Part shown: positions 10,764 through 22,658 of the stretch, piece after piece
How the letters are laid out: each line of letters opens with the position of its first letter
Position numbering within the stretch: the first letter of the stretch is position 1
Assembly: GCA_963920665.1 (NCBI GenBank)
Contig: OY987266.1
Span: 7,073,001-7,137,000, forward strand
DNA from: Straminergon stramineum
Lineage: Eukaryota > Streptophyta > Bryopsida > Hypnales > Calliergonaceae
Length of the DNA stretch: 64,000 nucleotides
Direction: 5' to 3'
Translations under genes and position numbers: made by a program
The notes under the pieces: model-generated
The model's database searches: none
Told to the model about the DNA's origin: nothing
The model's input: the letters and a program-made list of their open reading frames with translations, nothing else

Positions 10764-12090
10764 TTATTCCCCAGAGGAGGATGCAGATTCCAAATTTGCC
10801 CCTAACACATCGTACAACGTATCACCAATGTTTTCAGCCTCATGTATCACATTTATCCTCTTGATCAAATCGCACCTCTCTAATATAAATGTTTTATAAC
10901 CTTTAATACCTTCATGATGAAACCGCAACTCCGAATCCTTCAAGTTCCTATCTCTATCTATAGCCAAACCCAACTACAAATGCAAAAAACAAAAATATTA
11001 ATAACAAGAATTCAAATAACAAAATATACAAATGAAAACTAACAATTTCAAAAAATAAGTTATGAAACTTACCACATACGCAAACCATGCCAATTGGTTT
11101 GGGAGCATTGAAATGGGGATCCTCATGGAGTAGTTCTTCCCACTTAGAATGCATGCAATTGCACCAAAAAAAGGCATCCAATCCAAACGGATCGTCCTCT
11201 TTCCACCCCTAGTTGGTGCGACTATGGAATGGAAGCAAGCTACTTTTCCATGTTTCTATTTCAGACTCACTTCCATTGACAGGTTTCGGCACACCCAATA
11301 ATTGCCACAATTCTAATCGTGTATAAGAGGCAAATCTACCATGTCTATTAATGATAGCCGTTTTAACTTTTGTTTTCATGCCCTCTTTCCAAACCCTCTC
11401 AAACGCAGACCACTTGTAAATGTCCCCTTCTCCAACATTAAAAACAACCAAAATTTCTTGTTTCATATGCTCTTCATGAAGAAACATTTTACTTCTGCCT
11501 ACATGTAGTCCCAACATTAATTTTTTTGAGATTTTCTTCATATGCGGTTTTACCATTTCCCATTTAGCTACACCTGGTGTAGGACTTTCATTCATGTAAC
11601 TATCTACTAGACTTTGTAATAAACGGTTGTTGGCTCTTAGATTAGTTATTTGTGCTTCCAAACTTCTTATAACCCACTTTAGTGAAGTTGTTTGACTCTC
11701 GACACCAATGGTATGAGGGTGTGGTGGTCGTCCACCACTACTTGGTACAGAAGAAGTAGGCATAGGTATAGAAGGATTTTGAGCATTTGGAAACAATGAA
11801 CTTGGAACAGAGGGGTTTTGCATTGAGGAACTAGGAACAAAACTTGGGTTTTCATATAGAGTGGTTCGTGGTGACATTGGCAACCTCGGTGTAGTTGGAG
11901 GTTGATAATCACCACGACGTGTGCTAGGCTCTTCATCTCCCATATCAAAACTAACCATCTTCCCTCCAAGAACCTGTCTGACCAAAGAGACACAATTGTC
12001 ACCAACAAAATAACCGGTTGCATATTGAAATTGACTTTGACAATATTCAAAACCAACTCTGACAATATCGCCAATACGATGCTTGGTCAT
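10764..12090 (-). pseudogene. Unrecognised two-exon gene with one in-frame stop
   Basis: An ATG at 12090 (MTKHRIGD) opens a frame that runs to 11080, interrupted only by TAG at 11211-11209. Exon 2 (10973-10764) joins in phase 0 through a 106-bp intron (GTATGT at 11079, TTTGTAG ending 10974) and ends with stop at 10764. Ignoring the TAG the product is about 405 residues. It has an N-terminal ~55 residues, then a long Pro/Ser-rich low-complexity region (about 65-135), a likely short coiled coil (about 145-170), and a mixed C-terminal domain with Cys and Trp residues after the stop. No family is recognised. The clean frame on both sides of the TAG suggests recent inactivation, a sequencing error or read-through. 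Confidence 0.5.
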
Positions 12091-13190
12091 TGTTTAATAA
12101 AGATACTTCAAGCTAGCAAAACTTTAAATGTAACTGCTCTCACGAAGTTCTTCATCAAAAGTCTACCGCAACTCAAGTGAGAATCTGAGAAACAAACTTT
12201 TTGTGACCAAAGACAACCAGTGAAAAATAAATCTTTCGCATAATCAAAATATTTCAAAAAAGTGAAGCATGTTTATAATAAAGTAATACAAAAGATTACG
12301 TGAAATTCTAAGCGATATGAACCATCACCTTTGCATTGCTAAATTTAGAATCAATCGGAGCCACTTTGACAAATGAAAATAATCACAACATGATGATACT
12401 CTTGAAGGAATGTATAAGAACGAGCTCAAAAATAGATGCAAAAGCCTAGGAGAAAGCCCTCAATTATATAGAACACACAAATACAAAACCTCTTACATTG
12501 CATGCTCACAACCAACACTGAGGACCAAAAATGAAAGTACCAAGAATTGGCACCACACCGCCCCAATTTAGTGTCACCACAATTAAATTTTATCACATCC
12601 ACAGCCCCAGCTCATCTTCTCCCTCAACACTTTCACGCTTCGCTCTTCTCATAGAGAATCACCTCTAATTGCAAAATTAATCACAAGCTAAAGTTCTGCT
12701 AAAGCACAATGGAACCATTAGGGCTTTGGTGAATAGTCGCTTTTGGAGCCTCGAAGCAAGCAAGAGGGCTTCAATGTTCGACAGATTGCAAGAAAAGGTA
12801 ACCAATAATGTACATAGCTATCCAAATTTTGGGCTGATCGGAATGGTGTGCTGTTGCTTGTGAGTGGAACCATACTGACTGACTACTAATGATCAACAAA
12901 AGTTTGCCTCTCAAGGCTATGGCGGCAATACTTTTGAGGCAGGGAATAGAAAAATCTGCAAAAAGAAGGAGATGAAGTTCCCTCCATTTGAACGCGTTCC
13001 TTCCATTCCAACTCGTTTTCACCGTAGAATTCCCATGTGGCGTTCATGTAGCGAGTGGCTCGATTAGATTTCAGATTCTCACGTGGCACACCCAAATAGA
13101 AAGCAAAAGAAGGTTTCATTTGATTATTGACAGATGTCTTTTTCTTGCCTTAACCCCTCACCACCTCAAGGGGAGGAAAAGTGTCCTTAG
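12091..13190. other. Upstream region of the minus-strand gene, no gene supported
   Basis: This holds the presumed 5' flank of the gene at 10764-12090. Overlapping open frames at 12771-13119 (minus) and 12988-13314 (plus) are unrecognised and share the same DNA. No RNA gene or strong repeat is seen. Confidence 0.3.
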
Positions 13191-13740
13191 GTCAAATTCA
13201 AAGTTCTATAACTTTTGCATCCAATGTCCTAATTCAATGAAACTTGTTGGAGAATTTGTGCTCTCTCTTCTAGTTTTTGTGGTAAATTTTTCAAATCAAT
13301 CCAAGATTTTCTAAATTTTTGGAAGCCGATCGAAGTTCATAAGTTCAATTTTAGTTCTCCAAACTCCATTTGATGGTTGCAACTTAGGGGGCTTGTATCT
13401 TCTTCATTCAAAGTTTGTTTTCAATAAAATTTGATGGGTTATGTTTCCTTTGAAGTCTAGTTATTGTGGTAGAATTTTCAAATCAATCCAAGTTGTTTTG
13501 AATGTCTGGGAGCAATTCAAAGTTCAAAATCCCAACATTTTTGGATTACAGTAAACTTCGACAAGCTGTTTCTTCTTCATACAATGTTCGTTTCCAATAA
13601 TTTTTTTAGAAAAGTTGTGCATACTAGTCTAGTTAGTCTAGTTTGTGTATGTAAAATTTCATATCAATCCAAGAAGTTATGAGTGACTAAGAAGCATTTT
13701 AGTAGAAGGAGGTTTAGTTTTTGATGTGTTTTTCACAACT
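13190..13740. repeat. ~185-bp degenerate tandem repeat, about 3 copies
   Basis: The word TCAAATCAATCCAAG recurs at 13291, 13478 and, with one change, 13659 (periods 187 and 181 bp). The text between copies also matches in order: CTTCTTCAT, then GTTTGTTTTCAATAA or GTTCGTTTCCAATAA, then TCTAGTT..TGTGG. Copies are clearly diverged, so the array is old. Confidence 0.75.
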
Positions 13741-14117
13741 TTTCTTGCTATTTTTTGACATTTCAAAGCCATTTTGTAGACACAATGAGTCAATTGAATG
13801 ATATTTTTTCCATCAATTTGTTTATAAGCTAATTTTGAATCACTTTATAGATTAAAGTTTCTTCATTTGAGTACATTTAGAAACCGAATTTTGCCTCCAA
13901 ATGTATTTTTAGGAAAAATCTAGCATCCTTTTTCAACACTAAAATATTATAATCTTCCTATCTATGCGGTCAAATGACACTAAATTTGGTGCATGTTATC
14001 TGCACAAGTGCACTACAAGATTGTATAGTTGAGATCTCTATAACTTAGTGAAAATTGTATTAATAGCTCTTCAAAGGAAATGTTGTTTTTAACATGTCTA
14101 GACTTTGGGTAGTGAGG

Positions 14118-14770
14118 GGTGAACCCCTAAATGCCCAAGGCACCAGATTTTGGTGTTTCGAATGTTTTGAAGTTGAATAGAACCCAACCAAATTGCTATT
14201 ATTAGTAGTTTGGATTTTTGGAGAACTCTTTCTGAAGTCTAGTTTTAGGATCAAAAAGCCAATTTAAAAAATGAAGGATTCTGATTTTTCTATTTAAAAT
14301 TTTGTGCAAGAATGCCCATTGCAATCTTGACCTCTTGTAGTGTTGAGGGCTCTTGGAAATGAGCCTCAAATACACTAGATCTTGGAGGAAAAATCACATT
14401 AGTAATTCACTTAAAAAATCGTAGAATAGATTTTGAAAAACCATAAATTGATTGGGGTTGTGCATGCTAAGCCCTACAACCTCATATTTTTTTAGTACCC
14501 AACTTGTTAGAGTTGACATGCAAAAAGAGAATTGAAAAATTTCATACTTTTAACACCCTCATGATCAAACATTATAATCTTTCAATCCGTAAGTGATATT
14601 GTTATGTTTTCTTTTCCTATGTGATCTCTAACATTCTAGTTTGAATTTGTACAGTTATAATTCAAAAGAAATTGGTATAACTTGTGAAAATGTTGACTTT
14701 TTGTTCAATTTAGAACAAATTTCAGGAAGCTCCAAACAAGCCTTAGGTATTTAGGGGTTAAGTAGGTAGG
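14118..14770. repeat. Possible old member of the TTAACCCCTAAA foldback family
   Basis: The segment begins with GAACCCCTAAATGCCCAAGGC (about 14118) and ends with GCCTTAGGTATTTAGGGGTTAA (to about 14762), an inverted arrangement of the ends seen at 16077-17006. Beyond about 20 bp the arms agree poorly. It may be an eroded relative or a chance pairing. Confidence 0.35.
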
Positions 14771-15340
14771 ATCACCTAAAACGAACACTTATTAGAGATG
14801 ACGTGATCATGAGGGTCTTTACTGAATAAAATATTGTCTACAGATTAGGAAATGTTTTAGGAAATCAACAAAAGTGGTTTCGTATTTTTCCAAGCTTGTA
14901 TGAATATTATATGAATTTCTGAAAATAGCTTTGTAGATGCACCTACTATGGACACTAGACTAATACCAAAGCAAGCACAGAAACACCCAAAAGCGACACA
15001 CTCTAAACTTGAATCAAGTGTGGGTGATTGGCTACTTCTTAAAAGAGTGACAACTTCTTGGAACCCCACCTGTCTACTTTAGAACCCCCCCCTTTCCTAC
15101 TTTAGGTCCACAAGCCCTTGGATTTAGTTTGTTTTTTAGGTGTCCACAAACAACTCTATCCGTTATAGTTGTTTCTACCTTAGTATGGGTCATTTTTTCC
15201 ATTGGATGGCTATGGAAATGGTCTAGATTGAATCTCATATTTTTGGAGGTTTCATTTTGTGATTGTGATAGCCTTTCTAAATTTGAACTCTGTAGTTTTT
15301 TAAATTAAATGTACAACCGCTATTGACAAGACCTTTTGAA

Positions 15341-15785
15341 GGCATTTGGGTACACTTTTTTCAACACTTTGAAATTTCATAGTTTATTCCTAGAGAGTTT
15401 AGAAAAATGTAGTCTACAAGAATTTTGTATCCTCCCCTTTTGACTGCCAACAAGATCGCACAAAAACTTCTTCAATACAATAATGGGGTCCATGTTCAAT
15501 TGCTTGTTGAGATGCACTTAAGTGTCGATATCTTAGGTGAAGTCATACTTCGAAGATAGCCCTCTATTCATAAGGAACCTAAGGTGGCATTTGGGTACAC
15601 CTATTTTTAGCAGTTTTAAAATTTCATAGTTTACTCATAGAGAGTTCAAAAAATGCATTCTAAGAGAATCAAGTATCCCCTTTTCATTGCCAACAAGACC
15701 CCACGAAAACTTCTTCAATACAATAATGGGACCCATGTTGAATTGCTTGTTTAAACGCACTTATATAGATGTGGTTATCTTGAAC
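15341..15785. repeat. ~245-bp direct tandem duplication
   Basis: GGCATTTGGGTACAC occurs at 15341 and 15586. The following text matches in order: AATTTCATAGTTTA.TC.TAGAGAGTT, then TGCCAACAAGA, then AACTTCTTCAATACAATAATGGG, then CCATGTT.AATTGCTTGTT. There are two diverged copies, the second slightly shortened. Confidence 0.85.
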
Positions 15786-16076
15786 TCTTGAAGGAAGTCC
15801 CAATTCTTGGATCTCCTCCTCAAGGTTAGAAATTCTCTTGATGTGATAAACTTGCAATTAGGCACATGAGCACATTAGCTTGTTAAGTGAAGTCTACGAC
15901 AAATTGTTATTTGGCCTTTTTGTTCATGGAAATCTCTCTGAACTCGTTGAAGCCTACATTTCCTCACTCTTATTAGCTCATCAAGGGGCTTTTCTAACTA
16001 TATAATACCCAAATTACAATATCACCAACCCATTACAATCTCATTCATTTTTTATTTATGAACCCAAATCACAAAT

Positions 16077-17006
16077 TTAACCCCTAAATGTATTTGACTA
16101 TATTTTCACCAAAAACGCTCCAAAACAACCATTTGTAGAACAAGTACCAAATTTTACATAAAATATTTTTTGGACACATGTAACCATAGGATCTTGTAGT
16201 ATACTGGTTTGAGAGTATGTGGTACAAATTTCAGAAATTCCCACCATGTAGATTGCAAGATGTAAGCATTTAAATTGACAAAAAGCCTATTTTTGGCCCT
16301 GCGAAAATCCAGGTAGCTGCAATTCAAAAGGTGAGATCATTATGAAAAATGTCCAAAATGGTTGTAACTCTTTGGAGTCATTATTCAAGTGAAGTTGGCC
16401 ACATGCTTGAAAAATTTTAGATCATTTGGAAATGTACAACATATAGGAATAAATTATTAAGTAGAAAGAAGTAGAGAATGATTCAAAGTACTAAAGTATT
16501 AACAATTTATTTATGGAATTGAAATATGCCAATTCCAATGGCTATTATGTTGTAATAAACAATCTACATCTTAGGATTTTATTTTTCATACCATTAACAT
16601 TGAAAATTTAGTTAAATAAAGGTCTTCAAAATTTATTTTAGAGTGGAGATTCCATTACCATCCACAAACTAGCTACTACCAAAACTCTTCATAATTGTCA
16701 TCTCATAAATCAAAATGTAATGATTCAAAGCTTTTTAAGTAGGAATATGAGCTTCTGATGTGTTGCTACTCTATTTTTTGCAGGGCCAAAAAAATGATTT
16801 CAATGAATGTGAATGCTTATATTTTGCAATCTATGCAATGAACATTTCTGAAATTTTTAACACATGTTTTCAAGTCAACACACTACAAGATCCTACAGTT
16901 ACGTGTTTCAAAAAATAATTTTACAAAAATTTTGTACTTGTACTGAAAGTGGCAGTTTTGGAGCATTTTGAGTGAAAACTTAGTCATAGAACTTTAGGGG
17001 TTAATC
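16077..17006. repeat. ~930-bp foldback element with ~230-bp inverted arms
   Basis: The left arm (about 16077-16312) and right arm (about 16783-17006) are inverted copies. Landmarks pair in mirror order: TTAACCCCTAAA with TTTAGGGGTTAA at the ends, then CGCTCC with GGAGCA, GTACCAAATTTTA with AAAATTTTGTACTTG, ATCTTGTAGT with ACTACAAGATC, TTGCAAGATG with TTTTGCAATC, and GGCCCTGC with GCAGGGCC at the inner edges. Identity is moderate with small indels. The ~470-bp centre has no coding signal. It fits a non-autonomous foldback/MITE-like DNA element; no target duplication was identified. Confidence 0.75.
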
Positions 17007-17009
17007 AAG

Positions 17010-18209
17010 CTATTTTTCTTTTCAAAATGTAACCATGAAGATGTTTACAAAGCTTGCTTGTTAGTATGCATACCATTTTTGAGTCAAAAAGTGCATAGGA
17101 GTTGTGAGACTACATGAAGAAAAATTTGCATATTTAATTTTTAATTAGTCTACTGTTGTTGTCCACTTGAGATATTTGCGCATAAGAATTATTTGAGTTT
17201 GGAAGTGCCTTGTAGAATGAAAATATGTGTTAAGACACTCAAATGCACTACGAAGAACCTTAAGTTTAAATGAAGAGCTATCAAACTCATTACAAAATGC
17301 ACCTTGCAATTGTTGAAATGCAATTTAAAAAATATCGAAATTGAAAATAATTCCAAATCAAGAATTGAATGTCAGAATTTTTAGTGCTGAAAATCATGAA
17401 AACAATTCATTCTTTGCATTGCAATCATTTCCAAAGCAAACGGATAATTACAATGTGAGTTTTAGATCTCATTTGAAGTGAAGTTGCCAAGCTCTGCTTG
17501 AAATGGGGAAATCTAGTAAAATTTGTAAGCTTCACTCTTCCACAATGGTACATATATGCCTTTCAAGAACAAGGAAAAAAAATATTGAGCTTACATATTG
17601 AAAAACAAAATTTTCCAATAGTTAACCTACAGAAGTGACTACAAATAAATTAAAATCAGTCAAAGGAATTTCCCCACACCAAAACGAGCTAAAAATTTCA
17701 TATTGACTATGAATAGTTGATTGGGCAGTAAGGGATTGGTGATTTATTTATTTGTTCAATTTTTCCTATTTATACTTGATAATTACCTAAGGAGTGAATA
17801 CTAAGTTTCTTTCGTTTTAGGTGCCTTCAATTTCAAATATTCCAAAATAGTGTAGGATATTTTCATACCATTACCACTTTCAATAATATTGAAATTGTTT
17901 TAAGTAAACAAAGTAAAAGTAAAAATAATGAATTAGGATCACACTGAAAATAGTTGAAATACCTTACTAACCAATTTCAAAAGTAAAATCATAGCTACAA
18001 TTGAAAGTAGTCAATAGATTATTAATAGCACAATGCCTTACTGTATTAGATTATTAAATTGGGAAAGAAAAAGTGAATATCTTTCTTTTATAATATAAAA
18101 TTTCTTACAGTATATTCAATATCAATTATAAAGACAACCATAATACATAAAATATATATTCTATCCACAATTACTTTTAATTTTTTACTTTTTGTAGTTC
18201 AATTACACC
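17010..18209. other. AT-rich upstream flank of the transposase gene
   Basis: No gene is seen. Runs such as AAAATATATATTC (about 18145) lie just before the transposase ATG and could hold promoter elements. The 5' terminal repeat of that transposon should lie somewhere here, but I could not pair it with a match beyond 22.7 kb. Confidence 0.3.
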
Positions 18210-21200
18210 ATGGAATCTTTCAGGTGTGATAGGTGTGATGCTGGTCCATTTAACTATAAAAGATCATTATCTACACACAAACTAACATGCATGGGGAGCT
18301 TGGGGCCTACAACACAACATCTCCATGTCCCTATATCTCCATTAACAAGTGAATTTCCGCATTCTAGTGAAATCCCTCAATTTGATGCATCTGTGGACAT
18401 CAATGCACCACATAGTTCAAACAATCCTTCAAAGTTAAATTTTGATGAGCCTGTTGATGATGACTTAGAAATAGATGATTACATTCATCTTCATCAAAGT
18501 GAACCTACTTCATCTACATTTGATTCAACTTTTAGTCTCATCAATTGGATTAGAACATGTAAGAAAGGAGGAGCCTTATCGAATAGTGATATAGATAGGT
18601 TGTTCAAACAAGTGTTGTTCCACCCTTCATTCAAATTAGAAGATGTTTCAATGAAATCATCTAACGATGTGGAGAACTACGAAAAAGACATTTATAATGA
18701 AGGAGATGGATGGAGGAAAGTAGAGATAGAATGTAATGTTTTGAATTACAGGGACCCAATTATTGCATTGGAAATGTTGTTTTCATCTCTTGTTGTGGTT
18801 GAAAATTTTATTTTGCAACCATCAATGACACCAAAGGAGGAAGATTCAAGGGAAAAAATAAATTCTACTCCTGCAACAGGAAACTGGTGGCGTTCAATGC
18901 AAGTAAGTTTTCGAATTTCTGAATTCTTAGAGAAGTTCATAGCTTAAGTTGTATATTATTCTATTTAAAAGTTCTTCTTAAAATTCTTATTTGAAATACA
19001 TACTTTAATTGGTACTGTAAATGGTTGTACTATGTCATGAATTTTCATTGTACATGATGCATTGCAAACTGGAATTTGTACAAGAACATGTGAACTCTAA
19101 ATGTGGAGAAGGCATGGTCATTGCACCCATAATCTTGTATAGTAATAAAACGTCACTATCTAATAGTGGCAAAGTGAGCGGGCATCCCATTTATTTTAGT
19201 ATCGCAAATGTTGCTTGTGAAGATAGATACCTTTCGGAGGGGAATTGCTTGCTAGCAATTCTACTTGATTTTAATGTTCTTGAATCAGAACCGTTGAAAC
19301 GTCTACAACTTTTTCAGAAATGCCTCTCATATGTTTTAGAACCATTGAAACACACAAGTTTCAGGTACTTCCATTTTCTATTTGATAGAACTTTGAAAAT
19401 GTATTTGAATTCTTATCATGTTTTTACCAAGGAAGATAATGTTAATATGTTGCTTGAAAAGATTGAATCTAGAAAATGTGAATTAAGGAAAGAAAAAGTG
19501 ATTGGGTCATGACCGTAGTTAATGACCTTGGTAAATTACAAGAATAAGTAGTGATTAATCTAAAGACGTGCAAATATTTTTTTTTATAATTTTTGTGAAT
19601 GAATGATAAATATTTCCTTACTTAGTCTATTTCAAACCAATATTTCTTCTTTCTAATTGTTTGATGGTGTTATTTGCTAGTGGGATATCTTTATGTGATC
19701 CATTCGGCAACAAACAAAAAGTTTTTCCTCAATTGTATGCTTATATTTGTGACCATCCAGAAGGATGTAAGGTAAAGAAAATTCGAAGAATATTATTGCA
19801 AAGTAATGGAATGATATTTTTAAATTTCAAATGTATCAAATGTTTCTAATAAATTTACATATTTTGTGAATGTGTGTTTGCCATGAATAGGTAACTTGTA
19901 CATATGATACAAATAAATCTCGCCATCCTTGCAGTATGTGTATGTGTCCAACTTCATCACTAGTAAATGTTGAAAGAGGACATAGTGAATTTCGAATAGA
20001 GGCTTCTATGAAAAGAATTTTTGAACAAATATCAGGACAACCTCGTAGGGTTCAAGCATCAATTGCAAAGTCACATTCACTTCATCCAGTGCAAGTAAGT
20101 TTATTCATGCTAGAATAAATTTAGTTGTTGAAGTCGTTTGCAGCTTTAATATGTTTCTACATATAAATATACTATTCACCTACAAAATTATGAGAATATA
20201 TTATTTAGGCTCTAAAAATGTCATATATTTTCTTTTAATGAAATTGCACACATTTTTGATAAGGTAGTTGTATTTATTGTAGTTGTTCATGCAAAACCAC
20301 TTTGTTTTTTTAAGATATTGTATGAGGTGCAAGTTTAAATATTACATTGGTAGCATTTCTAAATATTAACATCAATTATGTTTTACATTGACAGAATGTG
20401 TACTTTGTATGTGTTGTTCAATAGTGTGCACTCTGGGGTTTTGCTGGAGGCGATATAGAGTTTGGAAATCTGTATCTTGCGATTAATGTTGACATGTTAC
20501 ACCAAGTGGACTTAGGCATCTTCAAAACCTTAATGGACACATTGCAAAGCATGTCTAAACAGTTGATGCCTTCTCCTATTATTGAATTGGATAGAAGGCT
20601 ATTGGTTATCAAAGAATCAACATGATTCTTTGAATTTAGAGTACCTGGAACTAAAAGAGGTGGATACTTCACTTTGAATGCAAATTTCACAACATTTGAA
20701 CACTATTGTGTAATGCAGGTTAGTTATATTTGAATGTGGACATCAATTTATGAAATTCATCATTATATCAATTGCATACTGGAAATATGAAGGAAAAATC
20801 TATTTTAAATAAAATAGATGTATTCAAAGTAAAAAAATAAATGATGACTATAGTGACTAACAATTTTGGTTGTTCATTAATAGGTGGTAGTTTTTTGCAT
20901 GTTGGGATTGTTCTCGAACTTCTTCATTGACACCGTTGTAAATTTTTTACAATGGTATCAATTTGCTTGTCGATGAAAAGAATTTTCAGAGGAATCTTTG
21001 ACAACAATGGATGACTACATGAAGAGGTAATTACTTCGCTATTTCACTTTAGTGTCTTGAAATCAGTTAGAAATCACATTTAAGTTTGTAATGTAGTATT
21101 TCAATATTTGGAGTTGCCTTGCTGAAATTTGAAAATATAATGTAATGTTTTAATTTATACAATCGTGACAGTAGTATTTAATATTTCACTGTGCACTAGT

Positions 21201-22658
21201 GCAAACTATGTTTGTATTTGTAATGATGGATACATTTTTCATTAAACAAATGAGAAGTACAAAAAAATCATCATGTACAATAATACAGTAGTGTTAAGCA
21301 TATAAATGTACAATTGCATAATTCTATTATTTATAAATATAAAAATATTTGAATATGTAATTGAAGACACAATGTAAAATGAAATGTTTAAAATTGTATA
21401 CATGTTATAATGAATGTAACATTTGTTTCAAGTCTGTAATGACATTTAGAACACATTTGGAAATATGGCAGAAATCAAATTTCAATTTGGTTAAGATTCA
21501 TGCCATGAAGCATTACTCTTCTGCAATTCATTGTTTGAGGACTCCAGTTGAGTACAGTTCAAACATATATGAAAATTTGCACATTGCATTGGTGAAAACA
21601 GCATACAAGGCAAGCAACAAGAAACAATTCCTCGACTTTATTGTCAAATACAATAGAAGATTGGAAGCACTACAAATGATTGCATTCGAAAATGATGGAT
21701 ATTGCCCTCCAATTGGGAAAAATACAATGTTGGACATGGTGTGTTAGTGAATCTTTATCCTAGACCACCATTAAAGTTTTTATCTTTTCATTAAATTTTT
21801 TATTGTCTCATTAAATAAAAAATTATATGATATTAAAGATTTTTTGTTTTCTCTCATACTATTGTTTTGAATTTGTAATTTATGTAGTGTATTTATTTTT
21901 CGGTGATGACAGACCTTAGAGAGTGGACATCATGTTTTGGCTAGCTTCTAAGTTAATTTTAAAATGGAACTCTTTGACCTTGATATTGATACTGCAAAAG
22001 AAGTGTATGTGGAAAATGGTCAATCAAAGAACGAGCGCATATTGGCAAGAGTCTTACAACCAAATCTTTTCAGTAAATTGAAATTATCTTTGGAGATGAA
22101 CATGAACCAAAATAATTTGACAAGGGCCCAGGTTTGTACAATTTATTTTATTGATTCACTTCTTGTGAAATTCAATTACAATTTTTTTTTATTCTTTAGG
22201 AATGCTAATATCTTAATGTGTTACTATATTTGTAGGTACTACAATGTTACAAGTCAGTGGCTCTATGCCCTGCTGAGAGTTCAAGATATGGAGACACTCC
22301 AATCTTCACATGCGCTACATCATGTTTTCATGGGAAAGAATGGTTTGGAAGTGTTTCAATCAAGATGGAAGGGGAAGGGGAGGAAGAGAAGACATCATAT
22401 AGACAACTCCGGTTGCTATTCAAATGTAATATGCAATTAGGGTAGGAACATACAAAAATAACAAAAGAATTGTGTCTAGTTCGAATGTACAAAGAGCTGG
22501 AACAACATACGAATTTGAAATGTCCAAAATTGAAATGGGTAGAGGATGGTCTTGCATCATACAAGGTGATAGACATAGCATCCATATTGAAAGCTATTCA
22601 CGTTGTTCCACACTTTCAAGAAAACTCCCATTTTTTTGTAAACACTTTTAAATTCTAA
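18210..22658 (+). pseudogene. Plavaka-like DNA transposase, multi-exon, three in-frame stops
   Basis: It opens with ATG at 18210 and a C2H2-like finger (CDRC..H..TC), then an acidic linker. Exons judged by splice sites: 18210-18902, about 19070-19364, 19681-19771, 19891-20094, 20425-20718, 20884-21026, about 21427-21739, about 21964-22131 and 22236-22658. Landmarks in Plavaka order: NWWRSMQ; then APIILYSNKTSLSNSGKV with a following IAN; then FPQLYAYICDHPEGC; a Cys pair with SMCMCP; INVDMLHQVDLGIF; IHAMKHYSSAI; NIYENLHIALVKTAYKASN; and late HGKEWFGSV and LCLVRMYKE. Plavaka elements are cut-and-paste DNA transposons related to EnSpm/CACTA and KDZ, best known in basidiomycetes. In-frame stops at 20623 (TGA), 20974 (TGA) and 22443 (TAG) suggest it is dead. 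Junctions around exons 2 and 7 are approximate. Confidence 0.7.

Noticed and set aside
13990..16905. CACTACAAGA words suggesting CACTA transposon termini
   Set aside because: They occur inside the inverted arms and elsewhere, not at the ends of any bounded element, so they are not used as termini.
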